Assembly: GCA_905203555.1 (NCBI GenBank) | Contig: CAJKWK010000006.1 | Location: 15,492 to 79,491 of the forward strand | Length of the DNA stretch: 64,000 nt | From: an uncultured Lachnospiraceae bacterium | Lineage (GTDB): Bacteria; Bacillota; Clostridia; Lachnospirales; Lachnospiraceae | Direction of reading: 5' to 3' | In this document: positions 59,998-64,000 of the stretch, one piece after another | Position numbering within the stretch: the first letter of the stretch is position 1 | Layout: every line of letters begins with the position of its first letter | The notes under the pieces: model-generated | Databases searched by the model: none | What the model was told of the DNA's origin: nothing | Seen by the model: only the letters and a program-made list of their open reading frames with translations | Position numbers and translations under genes: made by a program

Positions 59998-62900
59998 ATG
60001 AGTAATGTAAGACGTGTTTATGTAGAAAAGAAACCGGACTTTGCCGTACAGGCAAAAGATTTGAAACATGAGATCCAACATTATCTGGGGATCGGAACCG
60101 TTACAGGAGTACGTGTTCTGATACGGTATGATGTAGAGAATATTTCTGATGAAACATTTGAAAAAGCATGCAAGGGCGTGTTTGCAGAGCCGCCTGTAGA
60201 CAGACTTTATCTGGAAGAGTTCCCAAAACAGGAAAAAGATTATATATTTTCCGTAGAATATCTTCCGGGACAGTTTGACCAGAGGGCAGATTCAGCGGAG
60301 CAGTGCGTTCAGTTTATCAAAGAAGATGAAAAACCAGTCATTCAGACAGCAACTACTTATGTAATAGAAGGCGCATTGACCGATGAAGAATTTGCGGCTG
60401 TGAAGGCACACTGTATCAATCCGGTTGATTCCAGAGAAACTGGTATGGATAAGCCGGAGACATTGGTTACAGTCTTTGATGAACCGGAAGACGTAAAGAT
60501 TTTCGACGGATTCAAAGATATGCAGGAAATGGATTTGAAGGAATTATATGATTCCCTTGGATTAGCAATGACATTTAAAGATTTCCTTCATATTCAAAAT
60601 TATTATAAAAACGAAGAAGACCGGGATCCGTCTATGACAGAGATTCGTGTACTGGATACATATTGGTCAGATCATTGTCGTCATACTACATTTTCGACAG
60701 AATTGAAAAATGTAACCTTTGGTGATGGAGATTTAAGAGAGCCAATTGAAAATACTTATAAAAATTATTTAAAGACGCACAGCGAAATTTTTGCGGGAAG
60801 AGAAGATAAGTTCGTATGCCTGATGGATCTGGCGCTTCTTGCAATGAGAAAATTAAAAAAAGAAGGAAAACTTGCGGATCAGGAAGAATCGGACGAAATC
60901 AATGCCTGCAGCATTGTAGTGCCGATAACTGTTGATGGTGTAGAAGAGGAATGGCTGATTAATTTTAAAAATGAAACACATAACCATCCGACAGAAATTG
61001 AACCGTTTGGCGGTGCGGCTACCTGTCTTGGCGGTGCAATTCGTGATCCTTTGTCAGGACGTACTTATGTATACCAGGCTATGCGTGTGACCGGAGCTGC
61101 GGATCCGACCGTATCAGTAAAAGAAACTTTAAAAGGAAAATTGCCACAGAAGAAACTGGTTCGAGGCGCTGCAAAAGGATACAGTTCTTACGGAAACCAG
61201 ATTGGATTAGCTACCGGTGCAGTAAAGGAAATCTATCATCCGGATTATGTTGCTAAACGTATGGAGATCGGTGCTGTTCTGGGCGCTGCTCCAAGACGTG
61301 CGGTGATTCGGGAAACTTCAGATCCGGGGGATATCATCATTTTGTTAGGTGGACGTACGGGTCGTGATGGCTGTGGCGGAGCAACAGGTTCTTCAAAAGT
61401 ACATACAGAAGAGTCAATAGAGACATGTGGTGCAGAGGTGCAAAAAGGAAATCCGCCGACAGAACGTAAAATTCAGCGTTTGTTCCGTCGGGAGGAAGTA
61501 AGTAAACTGATCAAAAAGTGTAATGACTTTGGCGCCGGCGGTGTATCCGTTGCAATCGGTGAACTGGCAGATGGTCTTCGTGTAGATTTGGATAAGGTTC
61601 CGAAAAAGTATGCAGGATTGGATGGAACAGAAATTGCGATCTCTGAATCTCAGGAACGTATGGCAGTGGTTGTAGATCCGAAAGATGTGGCGCAGTTCCT
61701 TGCTTATGCCAAAGAAGAGAATCTGGAAGCTGTAGAGGTTGCAGTTGTTACAGAATCACCACGCCTTGTACTTGTTTGGAGAGGTAAGGAAATTGTGAAT
61801 CTGTCCAGAGCATTTTTGGATACCAACGGTGCACATCAGGAAACAGACGTAGAAGTAGAGATCCCATCTATGAGCGATACGGTGTTTGCGAAAGAAGAAG
61901 TTTCAGATGTGAAGAAAAAATGGCTGGATACTTTAAAAGACTTAAACGTATGTTCCCAAAAAGGACTCGTGGAAATGTTTGATGGTTCCATCGGAGCTGG
62001 TTCTGTTTTGATGCCTCATGGTGGAAAATATCAGATGACAGAGACTCAGGCTATGGTTGCAAAAGTACCGGTTATGAATGGAAAAACAGATGCGGTGTCT
62101 ATGATGAGTTATGGATTCGATCCGTATCTGTCAAGCTGGAGTCCGTATCATGGTGCAGTGTATGCTGTGACGGAGTCTATTGCTAAAATTGTAGCTACAG
62201 GTGGAGATTACAGCAAGATACGTTTTACTTTCCAGGAGTATTTCCGTCGTATGACAGAGGATCCAAAGAGATGGAGCCAGCCGTTTGCAGCGCTTTTGGG
62301 TGCTTATAAAGCGCAGCTTGAATATGGCTTGCCTTCCATTGGCGGAAAAGACAGTATGTCTGGTACTTTCCAGGATATTGATGTGCCGCCGACCTTAGTT
62401 TCTTTTGCTGTGGACATGGCAAAAGATAAGGATATTATTACTCCGGAACTGAAACAGGCAGGAAATAAACTGGTATGGATCCGTATTCAGAAAGATCAAT
62501 ATGATCTTCCGGTTTATACACAGGTAATGGATCAGTATGGAAAATTCCATGAAGATATTCAAAAGGGCAGAATTGTATCTGCGTATGCACTTGATCGTCA
62601 TGGTGTTATCGTTGCCGTCAGCAAGATGGCGTTTGGTAATGGTCTGGGATTGAATCTGGAGCATCATTTGGATCCGAGCGATGCATTTGCTCCGGCATTT
62701 GGTGATCTTGTTGCAGAAGTTCCGGCAGATCAGGTTCAGAATCTTGCAGTCACCTATACAGTAATCGGTGAGGTAACGGATGATGCAGTATTTACATATG
62801 GAAATACAGAATTAAGACTTCAGGAAGCAGTGGACGCATGGACAGGAACTTTGGAGAGTGTATTTGCAACAAAATCTGATGCAAGCAGCGAAGAAAAAGT

Positions 62901-63753
62901 AGAAGAAAAGATATTCCGTACGTCAGATATTCATATCTGTAGTCATAAATTGGCCCAGCCAACTGTATTTATTCCGGTATTTCCGGGAACAAACTGCGAA
63001 TACGACAGTAGAAAAGCATTTGAACGTGCGGGTGCAAAGGTAATTACAAAAGTATTCAAAAATATGGATGCAGATGGAATCAGAGAGTCAGTGACTGAAT
63101 TTGAAAAAGCGATTGCACAGGCACAGATGATTATGTTCCCGGGCGGATTCAGTGCCGGTGATGAGCCGGATGGTTCTGCAAAGTTTTTTGCTACTGCATT
63201 CCAAAATGCAAAGCTAAAAGAAGCTGTAGAGAAGTTGTTAAATGAGCGTGACGGACTTGCATTGGGAATTTGTAATGGATTCCAGGCGCTGATTAAACTG
63301 GGACTTGTTCCATACGGACAGATTGTTGGACAGAAAGAAGATTCTCCGACATTGACTTATAATACAATCGGACGTCATATTTCTAAGATGGTATATACAA
63401 AGGTTGTAACAAATAAATCTCCATGGCTTCAGGAGGCAGATCTTGGCGGAGTTTATACAAATCCTGCTTCACATGGAGAAGGCCGTTTTGTGGCAAGTGA
63501 AGAATGGATTGAAAAATTATTTGCAAATGGTCAAGTTGCTACACAGTACTGTGACCCGGAAGGCAATATCAGCATGGATGAAGAATGGAATGTGAATGGT
63601 TCTTATTGTGCGATTGAAGGTATTACAAGTCCGGATGGAAGAGTGCTTGGTAAGATGGCGCATTCTGAAAGGCGTGATAATTCTGTTGCTATCAATATTT
63701 ATGGTGAACAGGATCTTAGAATCTTCGAATCCGGCGTGAAGTATTTTAAATAA
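59998..63753 (+). CDS. purL: Phosphoribosylformylglycinamidine synthase, single-chain (PurL-PurQ fusion)
   Basis: A 1251-residue enzyme making FGAM from FGAR, ATP and glutamine in purine synthesis. Order: N-terminal PurS-like domain, linker, two AIRS-type halves (DHCRHTTFSTEL, NETHNHPTEIEPFGGAATCLGG, GGRTGRDGCGGATGSS; then IGGKDSMSGTFQD), and a C-terminal class I glutaminase (PGTNCEYDSRKAF, catalytic Cys in LGICNGFQ, His in NPASHGEGRF). This matches the large clostridial/proteobacterial type rather than the PurS-PurL-PurQ trio of Bacillus. AAAAGGAG lies seven bases before ATG 59998. Confidence 0.97.
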   Translation: MSNVRRVYVEKKPDFAVQAKDLKHEIQHYLGIGTVTGVRVLIRYDVENISDETFEKACKGVFAEPPVDRLYLEEFPKQEKDYIFSVEYLPGQFDQRADSAEQCVQFIKEDEKPVIQTATTYVIEGALTDEEFAAVKAHCINPVDSRETGMDKPETLVTVFDEPEDVKIFDGFKDMQEMDLKELYDSLGLAMTFKDFLHIQNYYKNEEDRDPSMTEIRVLDTYWSDHCRHTTFSTELKNVTFGDGDLREPIENTYKNYLKTHSEIFAGREDKFVCLMDLALLAMRKLKKEGKLADQEESDEINACSIVVPITVDGVEEEWLINFKNETHNHPTEIEPFGGAATCLGGAIRDPLSGRTYVYQAMRVTGAADPTVSVKETLKGKLPQKKLVRGAAKGYSSYGNQIGLATGAVKEIYHPDYVAKRMEIGAVLGAAPRRAVIRETSDPGDIIILLGGRTGRDGCGGATGSSKVHTEESIETCGAEVQKGNPPTERKIQRLFRREEVSKLIKKCNDFGAGGVSVAIGELADGLRVDLDKVPKKYAGLDGTEIAISESQERMAVVVDPKDVAQFLAYAKEENLEAVEVAVVTESPRLVLVWRGKEIVNLSRAFLDTNGAHQETDVEVEIPSMSDTVFAKEEVSDVKKKWLDTLKDLNVCSQKGLVEMFDGSIGAGSVLMPHGGKYQMTETQAMVAKVPVMNGKTDAVSMMSYGFDPYLSSWSPYHGAVYAVTESIAKIVATGGDYSKIRFTFQEYFRRMTEDPKRWSQPFAALLGAYKAQLEYGLPSIGGKDSMSGTFQDIDVPPTLVSFAVDMAKDKDIITPELKQAGNKLVWIRIQKDQYDLPVYTQVMDQYGKFHEDIQKGRIVSAYALDRHGVIVAVSKMAFGNGLGLNLEHHLDPSDAFAPAFGDLVAEVPADQVQNLAVTYTVIGEVTDDAVFTYGNTELRLQEAVDAWTGTLESVFATKSDASSEEKVEEKIFRTSDIHICSHKLAQPTVFIPVFPGTNCEYDSRKAFERAGAKVITKVFKNMDADGIRESVTEFEKAIAQAQMIMFPGGFSAGDEPDGSAKFFATAFQNAKLKEAVEKLLNERDGLALGICNGFQALIKLGLVPYGQIVGQKEDSPTLTYNTIGRHISKMVYTKVVTNKSPWLQEADLGGVYTNPASHGEGRFVASEEWIEKLFANGQVATQYCDPEGNISMDEEWNVNGSYCAIEGITSPDGRVLGKMAHSERRDNSVAINIYGEQDLRIFESGVKYFK

Positions 63754-63772
63754 TACAGGGATTTTATTGCAG

Positions 63773-63802
63773 ACCGTCGCTGATAAGCGGCGGTTTGCTT
63801 TT
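63773..63802 (+). terminator. Terminator after purL
   Basis: ACCGTCGCT (63773-63781), GATA loop, AGCGGCGGT (63786-63794) with one wobble pair, then TTGCTTTTG. Confidence 0.8.
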
Positions 63803-63872
63803 GAATAAATTGTACAAACAATTCCAAAAATTTATCCAAATTGAAGAACTTTAAAAAATAGCATATTATCTG

Positions 63873-63902
63873 TTGACATTTGGTGAAAAATAATAGTATA
63901 AT
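63873..63902 (+). promoter_or_regulatory. Promoter of the tRNA-Val gene or cluster
   Basis: TTGACA at 63873-63878, 18 bases, TATAAT at 63897-63902, a near-consensus stable-RNA promoter 43 bases before the mature tRNA 5' end. Confidence 0.85.
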
Positions 63903-63945
63903 AGCGAAGCAGGTTGAGGGAAACAAAACTTGCAGGAAATTATAC

Positions 63946-64000
63946 GGGGTCTTAGCTCAGCTGGGAGAGCATCTGCCTTACAAGCAGAGGGTCACAGGTT
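63946..64000 (+). tRNA. tRNA-Val (TAC anticodon), 3' end outside window
   Basis: GGGGTCT acceptor arm, D-arm GCTCAGCTGGGAGAGC, anticodon arm CTGCC-TTACAAG-CAG... with anticodon TAC (reads GTA/GTG valine codons), variable loop and the start of the T-arm. The T-arm and acceptor 3' strand are cut off by the window end. Confidence 0.92.

Noticed and set aside
1..64000. CRISPR array or intact prophage/insertion sequence
   Set aside because: No regularly spaced direct repeats, and no transposase or integrase genes were seen; only debris of mobile or defence genes near 23.4-24.2 kb.

Overview
The window looks like a chromosomal segment of a low-GC, Gram-positive anaerobe of the class Clostridia, most likely a gut Lachnospiraceae member. 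This is inferred from PolC-type DNA polymerase, strong AGGAGG ribosome sites, frequent GTG/TTG starts, GAAC-N4-GTTC (LexA/DinR-type) boxes, a single-chain PurL, and indolepyruvate:ferredoxin oxidoreductase and acyl-CoA dehydratase activase genes. No species can be named from the sequence alone.

Layout. 1-4.9 kb: the end of polC (cut by the window edge) and a PP-loop ATPase. 5.0-11.6 kb: an A+T-rich accessory stretch with a CAT-like acetyltransferase; an arsR-arsP-thioredoxin operon with two matching operators; a glycosyltransferase, a hydrolase and an XRE/TPR regulator; an arsenate-reductase-like phosphatase and a DUF5714 protein. 11.5-13.6 kb: phosphatidyltransferase and glyA. 13.8-18.3 kb: a lantibiotic-immunity-type ABC transporter (ATPase plus two permeases) with its two-component system and no lantibiotic biosynthesis genes; it ends in a 42-bp tandem duplication carrying the terminator. 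18.4-23.3 kb: a polyol/sugar operon (ROK repressor, sorbitol-type dehydrogenase, GPH symporter, PfkB kinase) with a matching operator at both promoters.

23.4-29.6 kb is a decaying region. It holds an Abi-type C-terminal fragment, then a Bce/Van-like module (response regulator, kinase, ABC ATPase, FtsX permease) interrupted by a RelB/ParE toxin-antitoxin pair. The kinase, toxin and permease each carry an internal deletion or frameshift. 29.6-33.1 kb holds small regulators: an XRE gene divergent from an unknown gene across a 14-bp inverted repeat, a MerR/TipA-type protein, a Uma2-family nuclease-like protein with an N-terminal helix-turn-helix behind an SOS box, and an AraC regulator.

33.3-42.3 kb is a coherent metabolic block: a TRAP transporter, then paaK-iorA-iorB-ACT-paaK-ACT, which should oxidise arylpyruvates from aromatic amino acids to aryl-acetyl-CoA and on to aryl acetates. 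42.4-51.2 kb: cold-shock protein, cysK, an SOS-controlled radical-SAM/DUF4130 DNA-repair pair, NfeD-stomatin, a nuclease-XPD-like helicase, a GreA-like factor and a HAD phosphatase. 51.3-64 kb: a giant 1413-residue 2-hydroxyacyl-CoA dehydratase activase-like protein, a protease-dead rhomboid with a zinc ribbon, pyruvate kinase, LysR, a TIGR01906-type membrane protein, purL, and the start of tRNA-Val(TAC).

Most genes belong to known families. The least explained items are the cluster of internal deletions at 25-27.5 kb, the SOS-controlled HTH-Uma2 protein, the DUF5714/ArsC pairing, the XRE/unknown divergent pair and the structured purL leader.
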